This document shows positions 44,640 to 56,119 of a stretch of DNA of 64,000 bases, one piece after another (the first letter of the stretch is position 1; every line of letters begins with the position of its first letter). The stretch is from Wolfiporia cocos (taxonomy: Eukaryota; Basidiomycota; Agaricomycetes; Polyporales; Phaeolaceae). The notes beneath the pieces were generated by a model, which worked only from the letters and a program-made list of their open reading frames with translations, had not been told where the DNA came from and did no database searches. Location: NCBI GenBank assembly GCA_029448655.1, contig JACCLO010000006.1:3472001-3536000 (forward strand). The letters run 5' to 3'. A program made the position numbers and the translations under genes.

Positions 44640-46284
44640 CGTGCGGACCAACACCCAGAAGTCCATTAGGAACGATGCTGATATCGGAGGTGACAGGAGA
44701 CGAGCTGATCAGAAGAGAGGGTGACTCGCGTGCGCCTCGTCGATATCCGAAGCAAGAGGTTCCAGCTCATCGACCCGGTGCTCTGGCTCACGAACTCTGT
44801 GCTCGGGTTCAAGATCCGCCATGAATTCGAAGCTCTCGTCCTGGGGAATGAGCGACTCATACCAGGGGGACTGAAGGGCCGATCGAGATCCCGGATAGCA
44901 GTCGCTCAGCTTCGTCCATCAGCTGTCGTTGACGATCTTCCTCTTCGAATTCCGCAAGATCGTCGGCAGACCAGAGCGGCCTCTGAATCTCCTGCGTGCT
45001 ACTGGCTTCCTCCATCATTAATGTAGACGCCCGTATGATCATGCTCCCCACAGCGAGCGCAAGGAGGTCGAGAAGACTCGTGAGACGTTTAAGGGACAGA
45101 TGTTACATCATCAGAATATATTCGTATACGCACATCGTTACTTGTGCATTTGACTTGGGCGCGAGGGCAACGATTTTCGGTCAGCAAGAAACATGCTGTA
45201 TAATCCTGCGGTGAAACACACCTCGTTCCACGCGATGGACACGGGCTGTAGTATAATGAGATCCGACTATCCGTGGTATCTTCAGCTCGGAATTTGTGGA
45301 ATGCAGGAGTACCGGGGGATGGTGCTCTGGCTGGCGAGTCCCTCGTCCAAGTCGTGAGACACGAAGACACAACAATGAAAAGGCGACAGCATCCACAAAG
45401 AACTATCGAGGATGCAGCCCAGTGGTGGTATCCCCATGTCATAACGTTGCGGAATCCAAGAAGTGGCCCAGATAAAGCATGCCAGCAATCCAAGTAGGGA
45501 ATACGGTATTTGTATGTTTCCCATAGGAGAGGGATAACCGACACTGGAGATTGAAGGTGACATTGCGCATTGGAAGTTGCGAAGCGTGTGTCTCTTTCAT
45601 TTACATAATGAGGAGATCGCCAATCCTGTTGACGGTCGTTCCTCATTCCATCATGCGTTTGAGGGAAGCCCGATCCAGACTCAGATTGACGATGTGTGTA
45701 GAACGTACACGAGGGAGGATTCATTGGTCTTCGCCTTCTCGGGAGAAGGCACATAGGTGGGAGGTGAGTATAGGAACGACTGTCTCCCTAACCTCAGGCT
45801 GATTATGAGCCTAGGTGGGAGGAACTGAGTGCTTGAAATCGCAAGAGGAAGTGGGCGCCTGTCGAGTCGTCCTCAACGGAGCGCCTGGGTTTGAGTGCAG
45901 AGGCCGAGGACTCGCCACACTAGTACGCTCAGCACGTTGCTTTGCGCTGTGAATGATGAACACAGCCCGGAGCATGACTTTCTACGATATTATGTAATTC
46001 AATCAGACAGTTCTATCCGTGATGAAAGAGTGGTTTGTAGGAAAGCTATTCCTACACTGGGGGCTAAAAATACAGATGTGACGCACTGTGCTACAAAAAA
46101 ATAGAACGACTGACAGAAGGATAGGACGCGTGAATAAAGGAAGGATGATCGGCACAGGGGTATGTGGGGCAAAACTAGCGATACAGTGGATGACTTGGGT
46201 ATGCGGCGGGCGACGAAGTATTATGTAATGGCAGCACTTGCAGTACACTTGGAATCAAAAAATAGAAGCTGGGACATTGTGATA
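44640..46284. other. Unresolved region, possible - strand membrane-protein gene
   Basis: On the - strand, LLDLLALAVGSMIIRAS followed by an acidic helical stretch (ADDLAEFEEEDRQRQLMDEA, about 44870-45080) and LGLLACFIWATSWI (about 45450) look protein-like, but no consistent exon chain or start could be assembled. It lies directly downstream of the pheromone receptor. Confidence 0.3.
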
Positions 46285-47925
46285 TCAAACGATGTCCACT
46301 GAATGCCGCACAGACGGGGGCACATCCGGCAGGGGGAGCTCCATCATCACGCGCGAGATATCGAGGACAAACTCAGGTTCGAGGTCCAGCGAGGGTAGCG
46401 AGGGCAGCGGCGCATCGCGCCTCTCGCGCATGGCGAGCGACTTGTCGTCCGCGGGCGAGTCGGCGACGCACGTGCTCGAGTATGAGGCCGGACTCGCGAG
46501 CTTGATGCTGTGCGCGGAGTCGACGTCCGTCAGCGAGATGGAGACGGAGAGCTTGTCGGAGAAGGTGTGGATCGAGTCCGGGCGCGACTTCTGGATGAAC
46601 GTATCGATCGTAACGGCAGGCAACGTGATATCGCTCTTAGATCTGGCACAACGCACGGTCAATCCCGGCGCGGAAAGCACGAGAAATATTGTACTGACCT
46701 GGAGAAGGAGCTGACGAACGACTTCCAGGGGCGGCCGATCCCGAGGCGCGACGACAACCCGGTGTAGAAGTCCGTGCGCATGCCCACTCGCGAGCACACG
46801 GCGACGTACGCGTCGCGATAATGTTTGCGCGCCTCCGCGGCGAGGCCGAAGAGCGCGAAGAAGAGCAGCGCGGTGCCAATGAACGACCACTGCGTGAACA
46901 CGAGCCCTTGCGCGACCTGCGGGTCCGCGCGCCACAGGAACGCGGGGATCTGGTCGACCGCAGAGAACTGGTAGTGCAGATTCGCGAGGCCCGCCCACGG
47001 GTAGATGTCCCCAGTCGCATTCTGCACCATGGTATAGATGCCGAGCGGGACTGTGAAGCATAGCTCGACGGCTGCGATCGCCATGAGGCGGAAGTAGCGG
47101 TTGAAGTCCAGGTTTCTGTTTGCGGCGACGAGCTCGCTGAGTTGCTTGCGCCTGCGGAGGAAGGCGCGAATAGTGAGGACTGGGGATGTGTCAGAGATGT
47201 AACTGGCGAGTAAGTGTCACACTTACCACAGTACACCGCTGAGATACAGCCGATGACGATTGGCCAAATATCGCAGAGGAACCAAGCTAGAATCGTATTT
47301 GGAATAGCGTAAAAGCAGCCAAAGCCCTCGAAGATGTCGAATCGGTGTCCCTGGATGAACCAATCTATGGCCTCATTAGATGACCACTTATTGTCCATCG
47401 CGGAGGCGGGAGCTCACAGACAAGCACTTGGAGAATAGGGAGACCTAGGCCTATTGATACGTCTATGATGATCATACGACGTCTGTCCTTAGCATCTATA
47501 TGTATAGTGGTGATGTTCGCGATATGGTAGAGACGACGATTGATGAGCAGGGACGCCGTGGTGATACCTACGCTAGCGGCCAGCATGTATCTTGAGGCTG
47601 GTCAGACTCAGTTAGCCGATGCATGCCACAACTTGACTGAGGGAGGGACATTTACTGATATCACACCATACTGGCGCCCAGTTGATGACGTTATCCCTCC
47701 AGACAACGGCGTTGATGAACTGAATGAGGCATTGACTGCCCGACCAGAAAATATATATGATGCATCCAGTGTTCCAAGCTGGGCATCATTTGAACCGAGG
47801 ATCACTAAGCGGGATAGCTGGGACGCACCTTCTAAATGCCAATAAAGAGGTACGTTGACCAAAACACATCCGATGAACGAGAAAGCGATCACCGCATTTT
47901 GCTGTACCGCCCACGATGAGTCCAT
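46285..47925 (-). CDS. STE3: STE3-type pheromone receptor (seven-transmembrane GPCR), complete, 6 exons
   Basis: Exons 47829-47925, 47656-47778, 47418-47597, 47227-47364, 46699-47179 and 46285-46642 close to 458 residues. The order of family landmarks is complete: FSFIGCVLVNVPLYWHLEAW, CLIQFINAVVWRDNVINWAP, VWCDITSRYMLAASVGI, SLLINRRLYHIA, a helix ending in IGLGLPILQVLV, FDIFEGFGCFYAIPNTI, RAFLRRRKQLSELVAANRNL, NRYFRLMAIAAVEL, PAFLWRADPQ and AEARKHYRDAYVAV. An acidic/Ser-rich cytosolic tail follows. Such receptors bind prenylated lipopeptide pheromones, couple to G proteins and define the B (P/R) mating-type locus, though many genomes also carry receptor-like genes without a mating role. Confidence 0.93.
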
Positions 47926-49240
47926 CTCGGCAAAATTACAAGGATGTACAGGAGGTTTGGCGGAGTCCGGGTAAGCGTCGAGGACTACCGCACTATCCTC
48001 GAGCTGCAGGAATTATTGGTGTAGGGGAATGTGAAGTAAGATCAGGAACGGGATTACTACGAAGGTCGAGCTTTATGTCGTTTCCCTTGTGTAGGTTGCT
48101 CGTCCTCAATAGGGCCGTCAAAGGGACGACTTGTATTCTCTGCATTTCTCGAAAAATGCATGGCGATTGCATGCAGCGAGTACAAGAGTAACAAGGTTCG
48201 AATTAGAAGCGACTTTCATCCGTCCGCTTTGATCAACTCCGCGATCGAGGCCCCGTTGCTTCCCAAGCGCTCGCTCAATGCACGCGGCGGCAACGTTAGC
48301 GACCGTTGATGGCAACGACTTTGAAATACAATCGTTTGCATAATTGTTGTCACTCCTCTAATGCAACGATTTTGAGCAGTATTTGTTCTGGACAAACTTG
48401 CCACGCCCGCTAGTGGGCGTGACACTGCTGCGCGCTGCATGGCGAGAGAGAGATTTATTACGCGCGATCAGATACTACGTGTACATAAGCGCGGGCATGA
48501 GGCCAAGGTAATTCTGACGGTATAGCGCTGCATGGCGGGTCGCTGCGGCCATACGATGCCTCGTGCTTTGTCTAACGCTCTTCGTGAACGCATCATTGCA
48601 TTACACTCTCACCCTGGCTTGTCCATTCAACATATCTTTGGGCTGCATTAAGCGAATAGTATTCAGGGTTCTCGCTATACATCGAGATTACGGCCAGCTA
48701 TCTAGACCCTCATTGTCAAAGCAGTCTGCCAACATCCGCAGCTACTATCACTACGTGCATAGCACAATCTTTACCGCGGAAATACCCTGAATAAATTGAT
48801 AGAAACAAATAAAGTAAATTGTCCTTGAAAACCTGGGACGAACCGTGAACTTGTTTAAAATATTTACAGCATCTTTCCTGCAGAGAAAAGCTACTTGTCT
48901 GACATAAAATATTGCGAGCGTAGATTATATTAAATATTCACACATTTTTGCAGCAGGAAATCCTGTGGATGCACTTAAAGTATTTCTCAAGTATTTTCTG
49001 CCCAATTATTGTTAAAATGGCGGGTCGGACCGCCATCCGGCAGAGTCTCACGTGTCACATCTTTTCTGAATACCGTGACATTTGTATCCCGCCGCAGTAA
49101 ACGAAGTACAAAAGTGGTCGCGCTGGGCGCAGTGACTACGGAGGGCAGATACGCAGAGGTCTTGGGCGCATCAGGGGAGAAGTCGTAGGTGAAAGATGAA
49201 AGTGGTTATTCGGAGGAGGGTGGGCCATCACAGCCCGGGA
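47926..49240. other. Gene-poor stretch upstream of the receptor
   Basis: About 1.3 kb, becoming AT-rich toward 48800-49000. I searched both strands by eye for a short frame ending Cys-aliphatic-aliphatic-X before a stop (pheromone precursor) and found no convincing one. Confidence 0.4.
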
Positions 49241-49995
49241 ACTTACCCTGGGTCTATAGCAACGGGTGGGGGTTTACGGGTTTCATGAAAGCAGTAGAGC
49301 CGGCCAGGAAGCGGAAGAACGTTGTGAGTCCTCTTCTCGTGGTGGGGAAGGTTGAGCGCCGGTGAGGCTTGGCGAAGGTGGGGGCATGCGTCTTCGTGGA
49401 GGGGGCAAGATGTGTGAGCCGGTCTGGATGGTAGTGCTATCGCAGGGGCAGTAGGAGGTCTCGGAGGGTACAAAGCGTTGGTAGCACTCACCGAAATGTC
49501 CGTGCCCGAGTAGGGTTTGGATTAGGCGAGCATGAACGTCGCGAGTGCCGGTGTAACAGCGGTGGAAGGGGTGCAATTTAAGGGAGGGCGGGTTAGGAAG
49601 CGCAGTGCCCAGCAAGGTTGCGATGCGGCCGAGTTTTCCTTTCTGCGCACCATTGTTCAAGTGCTGATGCGAGCGCGTTCGAGTAGCCACATAAGAATCG
49701 GCAGGATGGATGTGGGGAGGGTGAGGTGACCACTGACCGAGCGAGGCCATCAGCGCGGGTGTTGCCAGTGATATTTGAGTGACCGGCGCACCAATGGAGC
49801 ATGATGCACAGGTCGGGTCGCGTTCGGAGCGCGGCGTCAACGGCCCGCCGAAAAACGACGCCGCGCATCCGGCCCATACGGTCGGCGGTATCGTAGGCAG
49901 CGGCGAGGGCGGAGATCGGCGCGACACCAACAGCGATAGGTACTCCGAGACCGTCCTCAGCCTCATCGCATCTTTCGAGGCGCTCAAGAAGCTTC
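49240..49995 (-). mobile_element. RNase H and C-terminal fragment of a retrotransposon protein
   Basis: On the - strand, PDLCIMLHWCAGHSNITGN then TRADGLAR (49740-49830) matches the C-terminal part of RNase HI domains (W-x-P-G-H-x-x-I-x-G-N-x-x-A-D). Further along, in another frame, RLIQTLLGHGHFGECYQRFV then PSETSYCPC resembles the conserved C-terminus of fungal non-LTR reverse transcriptase proteins. The first catalytic Asp segment and all reverse-transcriptase motifs are missing and frames are broken. It is a remnant, joined directly to a Brr2 fragment. Confidence 0.6.
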
Positions 49996-51323
49996 GACGA
50001 CTACATTCGTCTACGAGCATAAGAGTCAGTCTAGGCCACGTCAGTCAATACAACAGAAAACACACCTTTCCAGCCCCCGTCGGCGCACAGAGAACCGTAG
50101 CAGTCTTCGGAATCTCCACCTTCGGCTTCCCGTCCACGCCTATCGCGTCCGTCCACGCCTTCGCTTTCCCGCCCCCGGCAAGTTCTCTAGAATCCAACCG
50201 AGCCCCTTCTCCCGCATCGCAACCTCAACGTTAATGCACTCATCAACATCGCTCCGAATGAGCTTGGTACACCAGACAATGACATATCAGTTCTTCAAGA
50301 ACTTTGTGATGATGTGGAAGCTCTGGTACTCGAACAGCTCCATGAGCTCATTCTCGCAGTCTCATAGGTTTGACTCCGAACCGAGGATGGAAAGGACGGC
50401 AGCGGCCTCCTCTGTAGCCGTGACAGGGTCGGGGTAGGCATCGGAGATCTGACGCTGGACCCAAAAACCGTCGATGGAGTGCGGGGAAACAATGTCTTTG
50501 TCGACCTGAGCCTTGCCCTGCTGCGCAGATGACGTACCTCCAATAACGAGTTCCTCATCTCTTTCGAGTAACTCAGAGGTGCCTCTCCCGTTTCCTCTGC
50601 CTCCTCATTCTCCTCGTCTGACTCGTCTGACTCGTCCCGGATCTCGAAGCCCTCCTCTTCTTCCTCTTCTTCGTCGAAGACAACCGCGACACCCATTTCC
50701 TCGTCAATCTCAGCATCCTTCCGCTCCAGGTGTGGGTCCACTTGCATTTCGTCCTCCGCACCGTAATTCGTCATCTTCTTCGACAGGTCGAGGAGTTGCG
50801 AAAACGTCTCGTTTGAGATGGGGCCTACGACCTCCTCAACCTCCTTCTTCTTGTCGAAGTCCTTCATGTTCTCGTTCTTCAGCGTCTCTAGAACGGTATC
50901 GGCTGCGCTGCGGATGACATCGTGCGCCTGGTCCCCGAGGGATTGGCGAACACCAGACAGGATAAGCTCGTATACCTCGCGCGTCTCTGCTGTGCGAGGG
51001 CGGTACGTAAGCCCCTCCACGTCCTGCGTTGCCTCGATGATGTCCATGTAGCCAAACCCTGTCGCCTCCGCCCTGCGTTTTGGCTGCCTCTCCGACGTAT
51101 CCTGCTTATCCGTGGCCTTCTGCTTCTTCTTCTCCTCCAGGTCCTTCGGAGTGTCGCGTTGCACGCGCGAGCCCATCTCGCATGAGTCGATACGCCCGGC
51201 CAGAGAAGTGGGCGCGCCATCAGGCTCCTTGTCGCGGCGGAGGAGAGCAGACCGATCGGCAGTCAGAATCAAAGACGAGATGGCGGCATAGCTGTAGCTA
51301 GACAAATCCCGCTTCGCAGACAT
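49996..51323 (-). pseudogene. Truncated, internally deleted copy of the splicing helicase BRR2 (N-terminal part)
   Basis: Brr2/SNRNP200 is the U5 snRNP Ski2-like helicase of about 2,100 residues. From ATG 51323 the N-terminal region is recognisable: ISSLILTADRSALLRRDKEP, GLTYRPRTAETREVYELIL, SLGDQAHDVIRSAADTVLET, the acidic EEEEEGFEIRDESDE, VSPHSIDGFWVQRQIS, NELMELFEYQSFHIITKFLK, NVEVAMREKGLGWI. It then jumps to a helicase motif I, ATVLCAPTGAGK (to 50067), and after a 56-nt intron TNVV at 50010, where it joins retroelement sequence. Disruptions are a frame slip near 50590 and in-frame TGA at 50362-50364 and 50287-50289. The functional gene must be elsewhere. Confidence 0.85.
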
Positions 51324-52109
51324 GATAGTGCAAATGATGATCGGAAGACGGCAAGCGCTCGATGCCCCGCGCCATATTAGTTTCAGAGTGCTTGATTCCG
51401 ATTCTCGGGGTTTTTATGTAAAGGCTGATTCGTTTCAGAATCGAGCGTCGGATTTAGTCGAGATTCAGAGAATCAATGGGCTTGGAATCGGATCTGCGAT
51501 TCTTGCCGGGAAAATCGAGCGCGCGTTGGAACTAAATACAAAGCGTGGTAGATCCGTGGACCTGAAGCGCCCAATGTGGCGCACCTTTCCGAAACCTCCA
51601 ACTCTTCCGTATCCTTGATGGGCTTCGATCCAGTCCTCGGCACTACTACGACCACTCCGTATAGGATAAAGGTATAGGATAAAGGCCATACAGTACCCCT
51701 GGATATTAGAACAGCGCAACAAGGACAATCCAGAACGCCTCAAGGCATGGCTATCCGAGCTATCGCCTTGCTTGACTTACGGTCAATGGTAATTTTGGCG
51801 CACGTTTACCGCCTTTTTTTCACGTTTCACGTTTACGAAGGGGCAGTCGTCTCAAGCGTAATAGGTGTGGATCCCATGTATGGAAGCGTTGAGATAAAAA
51901 TTGAAGACCTTTGTGCTTGCTTTGTATCTCGAAGCCAAACGGAAGTGAACTACTCGGACGAAGTATTAGGCCAAAGCAACGCCACCAAGTGGTCAAGCTC
52001 AGCGTCGTCCTCATCAAGAGGCTGGCAATGTGACCCTGCCACGTTCGTGTATCGTGCAGCCAGTCTGGGAACAGTCAGGTGGTAAGATGCTATGCCCAAG
52101 TAGACTACA
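51324..52109. other. Gene-poor stretch
   Basis: About 790 bases upstream of the BRR2 fragment with no recognisable gene. A short local duplication (GTATAGGATAAAG twice) lies near 51658-51683. Confidence 0.4.
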
Positions 52110-53591
52110 TCAGAACTCGACATACCGAAGCATGGATTCGGATATCGTGAGGCTAAGTTGTGGCTGAACTCCTAACTCAGCCCTCTGAGTATCCCTTAGC
52201 GCAGCATACCATTCAGGGTCATAAAAATTGAGCGGGAGACCTGCTACTGGTTTTCCTGCAAGCTTAGGACGTGTTGAACTCAGCTTGCGAATCCGTGGCC
52301 AATTGCCCCGAGCGGCGCGACCCATGCCGTTGAACTTCATGTGCAGTTGAAGCAAATCGAGGATACGCAACCACTTGGTCAGTAGCGTGTTGTTCCGCCA
52401 CGTCTCGTGCATGATGGCATATTGGCGCTGACCACCTTGATGGTCAGACTCGTCTCCACTCATACCCTCTTTGCCCATCCGTTCCAGGACAGGGATAAAT
52501 TTGTGCAGATCTTCATGAAAGTGACAGGCATCCAGCCGCCGTTCAAAAAGCTGAAGGGACTCAATCGAAACTTGACGAAACTAAGCACGATGGGCTCACC
52601 GAAATTCGACGTCTATTGCGCGCATTATTCGCACGCTGGTGCATCTTCTGCGGGCTATCCTGATCGTCACCGCGCTGCTGCTCTGCGTATTGACTCTTCA
52701 AGCTCTTCAGATGAGCCATGAAGGCGTCTTGAATTCGTTCCTGATCTCTGCATTCGTACCATCCGCTAGCGATGAACCCTTCAGCGAACACTTCTGCTGC
52801 GACCGCATTCCATCGAGACTTTGCACCGCCGTTGAAGTCGACGCGAAAGGTATCAATGGTCATATTCAGGATCCCTGACCGGGAGTACGTCGCCAATTCA
52901 TCGGCACTGGGAGGGTCTCGCAAGGGCGAGCTGGAATCTCTCCGATTCATGATGTGCCTCGCGTATTCCCGTACATCAGCCTGGACGCTCTCGATGAGTA
53001 TGGGCGACGTCCAAGTCATAGTAGGATGGGACGAACCTGCAACTTGTTGGCTGATGGTGGCCTATGTCTTGTCTTGCGGGGCGAGATAACGAGATTCGGT
53101 ATAGCAGTACGTCGTCTAGGCATCGCCTGCATAAATGAGTGAGCGACATCAGCTGACGGCAACTGTACAGATTGAGTTTCAGATGGGAATGAGACATTGT
53201 GATCATCGGTGGCCACGTTGGGAGTCGTCGGCATGATGGTTGGTTGAGAACCACCGATTGGACGCAGAGGAAGGTTTTCTACAAGCTGCGCCATTGTGGT
53301 GATGATCCGCCCCTCAAGCAGGGCCATCCCTTGCTCTAACCGCGCAATGTCCTGTTTGGAAGCTGGTACTGTCACAGTGACATTGTCCGGTACAACCTGC
53401 TCGTGTGTTGACATTCATGTACGAGAACCAGCAGGGAATTGATGTGACTCACTTCATTCCCGTCAAAGGCACTGGGCACTGCCGTCATGAATCTTGTTCC
53501 TGCTCCACCGTCTGACCGGGAGATGTCGATACCTTCGTTGTCAGGATCGGTGTACAGCGTCGCTCCCTTTACTTTCACGTTACGCAGATTC
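52110..53591 (-). CDS. Lineage-type hypothetical protein, at least 4 exons (5' end unresolved)
   Basis: Exons 53453-53591, 53037-53396, 52600-52980 and 52110-52550 join in phase. Content in order: VKGATLYTDPDNEGID, a coiled-coil-like KQDIARLEQGMALLEGRI, a middle domain (SGWYECRDQERIQDAFMAHL), then LFERRLDACHFHEDLHKF, GKEGMSGDESDHQGG, NTLLTKWLRILDLLQLHM and LPLNFYDPEWYAAL. The M-S-x-D-E-S-D-H and N-F-Y-x-P-E-W elements resemble an abundant Agaricomycete family of unknown role, sometimes near transposons. A possible first exon (53622-53748, starting MEEPPP) does not join in phase, so the start is open. Confidence 0.65.
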
Positions 53592-54039
53592 CTAGACATC
53601 ATAGTCACTCGTGAGCCTTACATTTCGTGTTGGAAGGCGCCTCCAGAATATGAGCAGACCTTGAGGGTTCAAGACTTCCCCCAAAAATCGCTGCTGGCGG
53701 CGAAACTTCTCGCATGTCCGTATCCTCGCATGGAGGAGGTTCCTCCATGTATTGTGTCGTATATCTGGACATAGCAAGTCAAGGTATGGACCCAATCAGA
53801 GTTGATGTAATTACACTCTAGGTCTCAATGGTCCTTGCACTTCGCCGATCTCTTGCCGTAAGGTGGAGATTGACGGCTGATTTCCTACCGAGGACTCAAT
53901 GATTATGATGCAACCGTACGAGCGAGAGGAACAATGAGACTACTGACCCACTGGCGCTACAGGGCAGGTGTCATTTCCGTCCTCCTCCGTTGATTCTGTG
54001 AAGAGTCTGGATGTAGTCGTTGAAGTCAATGCTTACGAT

Positions 54040-54519
54040 GACTAGATGGATGCGGGATATGCTTGCCTTGACTCCGAAGCACCCACACCCTGCACTGTTG
54101 CTGCCGGAGTGCAAGGGACAGCACCTTGTGTGACATCGGTTCGCCCTTGACACGCTTGACGTTTCGTCGAATCCTCCCACCCGGAAATAGAGATGGGATC
54201 AGACGAGAAGAGTGCCCGTTCAACACTACGCCTCCCACCAGGCTCGTAATAGTGATAAATGATGCTGGGTGTCCGTCTATGGCGAGAATTACGCTCGGAG
54301 CTATTTAAAGGACCATCACACGATCTGAGAAGCATGTCGGTCAGATTCAAACGATTCCCGTGCTTGGCCCGAAACTGACTCTGCGCTTGGTTCTGAAGAC
54401 GATGAAGTAATGCTGCTAAGCGCGTGGGATAACGCTTTTGACTTCGATGCATGATGCTCGGATCGTTTCCGTCGTCTTCGCTTATTTAAAGGCAGTGCGG
54501 CTGAAGCGAGCATTGTCAT
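54040..54519 (-). CDS. Basic/serine-rich coding segment, uncertain gene
   Basis: A frame with LNKRRRRKRSEHHASKSK and a Ser/Glu-rich stretch (about 54330-54510), then another (54042-54452) of similar composition. This could be the C-terminal part of the acidic disordered gene upstream or a separate short gene. I could not join it to neighbours with confidence. Confidence 0.3.
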
Positions 54520-54527
54520 GGTATTAG

Positions 54528-54633
54528 TCAGACCACATGGAACATGATCGAATTTGGCGAATTACCTTCCAACAAATTGCTGAGATTTGAGTTAATGCTC
54601 TGCATATCCGTGCTCGCTGCTGCACTGCTGGCT

Positions 54634-54677
<44 letters not shown>

Positions 54678-56083
54678 GTCGTCGCTGTCGTCGTCGTCGC
54701 CTGTGGTTGTGCCCCTGCCACTGCTGAGAGCGCTTCCAAACGTGCCGCCTTCATCTTCATTTCCCTCGCCGTCAACGGTGGTTGTGCTCCTGCTATTTCT
54801 GCTCGCTTTGGGTGTCTCTGAAGCATCGTCGCCATCATCCCAGTCGTCGCTCGTGTTGTTAACCATTATGTCGTGGTCGTGACGATTCCCGGCCCCATCT
54901 GCGGCTGTGTCTCCTGCGCTTTCGCCCTCAACGATCTCGATGGCGGTCGCATTCTTGCCGCATATGCTGCCTCCATTTGCTCTTGGGGTGTCCACACCAC
55001 TGCTGTCATCCTCCTCGTTTGAACAGTTAACATCTGGGTTGCAATCGCGGCGACTATTGGCCTCATCGACATCTTCGCCACCAAAGTCCTTCTCTTCGAT
55101 GTCAGCGATGCTTGCATGTCTGCTGTAGAGACTACTTTTGCTCGCCCTCGGTGTATCCATGCCGTCATCCCCATCCACACTGTTGACGCCCGCATCGTCG
55201 AGAGCTGCCTCGTCATTACTCTGACTCTGACCATCGATGTCAGAGCGCTCTACCACCTTGGAGGTCTCCTCACTGGAAGTCGTATGGTCCACGTCGTCGT
55301 CATTGCCAATGATGTTTGTGCGAAAATTGTGAAGGCGGTTCTCTTCCTCACTTGTTTCCTCCCCACTGGGTACGTAACCATCGTCGTCAGTCGTGCGAGT
55401 TTCATCATCAGACATGCACCTCGTCGTAGGAACGGACAGAGGTCGCGTCACACTTGACGTGGGCTGTGCTTTGGTGGTAAAAGTGATGGAGGAGTTCCCA
55501 CCAACAGCTGTGCCTCCGCCATGCGGATGAACCGTCTCTGCCGTGATCGTTTGATAGGGACTCGCCACCTCGTCGGCAGTAGCATCGTTACTAGCAAGAT
55601 AGAACCGAGCCACGGGAGGCACTACACCGCGTCCCAAGTCGCCGCTGTCAGGTGCGTTGTCGTCGGACGGCAAGGTGCCGTGACGAAGCCATCCGATTCT
55701 GAATCGTCCTCAGGATCATCTTTGCTCCTGACACCGGGGGACAATTTCTTCTTCCTCGATGTCTTATCTGTCTCAGTCAACTGTTTGTGGTCATGGGACA
55801 GAGTTGTAGGGCATGACGACGAAGTGGACGCCCTCATGTCCTTCGAAGGATCATCGGTCTCTGCACCATCTACATTACCTGGGAGGGGGTTCGGGTAGTA
55901 GGGAGGCGATCGGGGGCGCGAGTCTAGCTCCATAGGAAGTAAGACCTGGTGGTCGTGACAAGCTGCATCTGGGCTGGAGGGTGCAGCAGAGGAACAGTCA
56001 ATCGCATCCACAACTGTGTTAGAATCTCCGACCAGGGTCTGAGCTTCCAAAGGTGCTCCATGCTTATGGCTTGTGATTCGCAC
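54528..56083 (-). CDS. Long acidic, intrinsically disordered protein with internal repeats
   Basis: A frame of 381 codons (54528-55673) is preceded by 55622-56083 in another frame, together looking like two exons or a frame-broken gene. The protein is dominated by Asp, Glu, Ser and Thr. Three related blocks of about 50 residues start MDTPRASKSS (about 55160), VDTPRANGGS (about 54990) and SETPKASRNS (about 54820), each followed by an acidic run. A poly-Asp tract (about 54635-54700) is encoded by a GAC repeat. No folded domain seen. No function is inferred. Confidence 0.5.
54634..54700. repeat. TCG/CGA trinucleotide microsatellite coding for poly-Asp
   Basis: About 22 near-perfect TCG units on the + strand (GAC/GAT on the coding strand), broken by a few TTG and CTG units. 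Confidence 0.9.
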
Positions 56084-56119
56084 AGCGCATCAGTTTGAGC
56101 GATACTCGAGAAATATCAC

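Noticed and set aside
45895..46104. Short + frame with LLCAVND considered as a pheromone precursor
   Set aside because: The Cys is internal, not four residues from the stop.
53622..53748. Possible first exon of the 52.1-53.6 kb gene starting MEEPPP
   Set aside because: Its donor phase and the short gap (30 nt) do not allow an in-frame join to the next exon.
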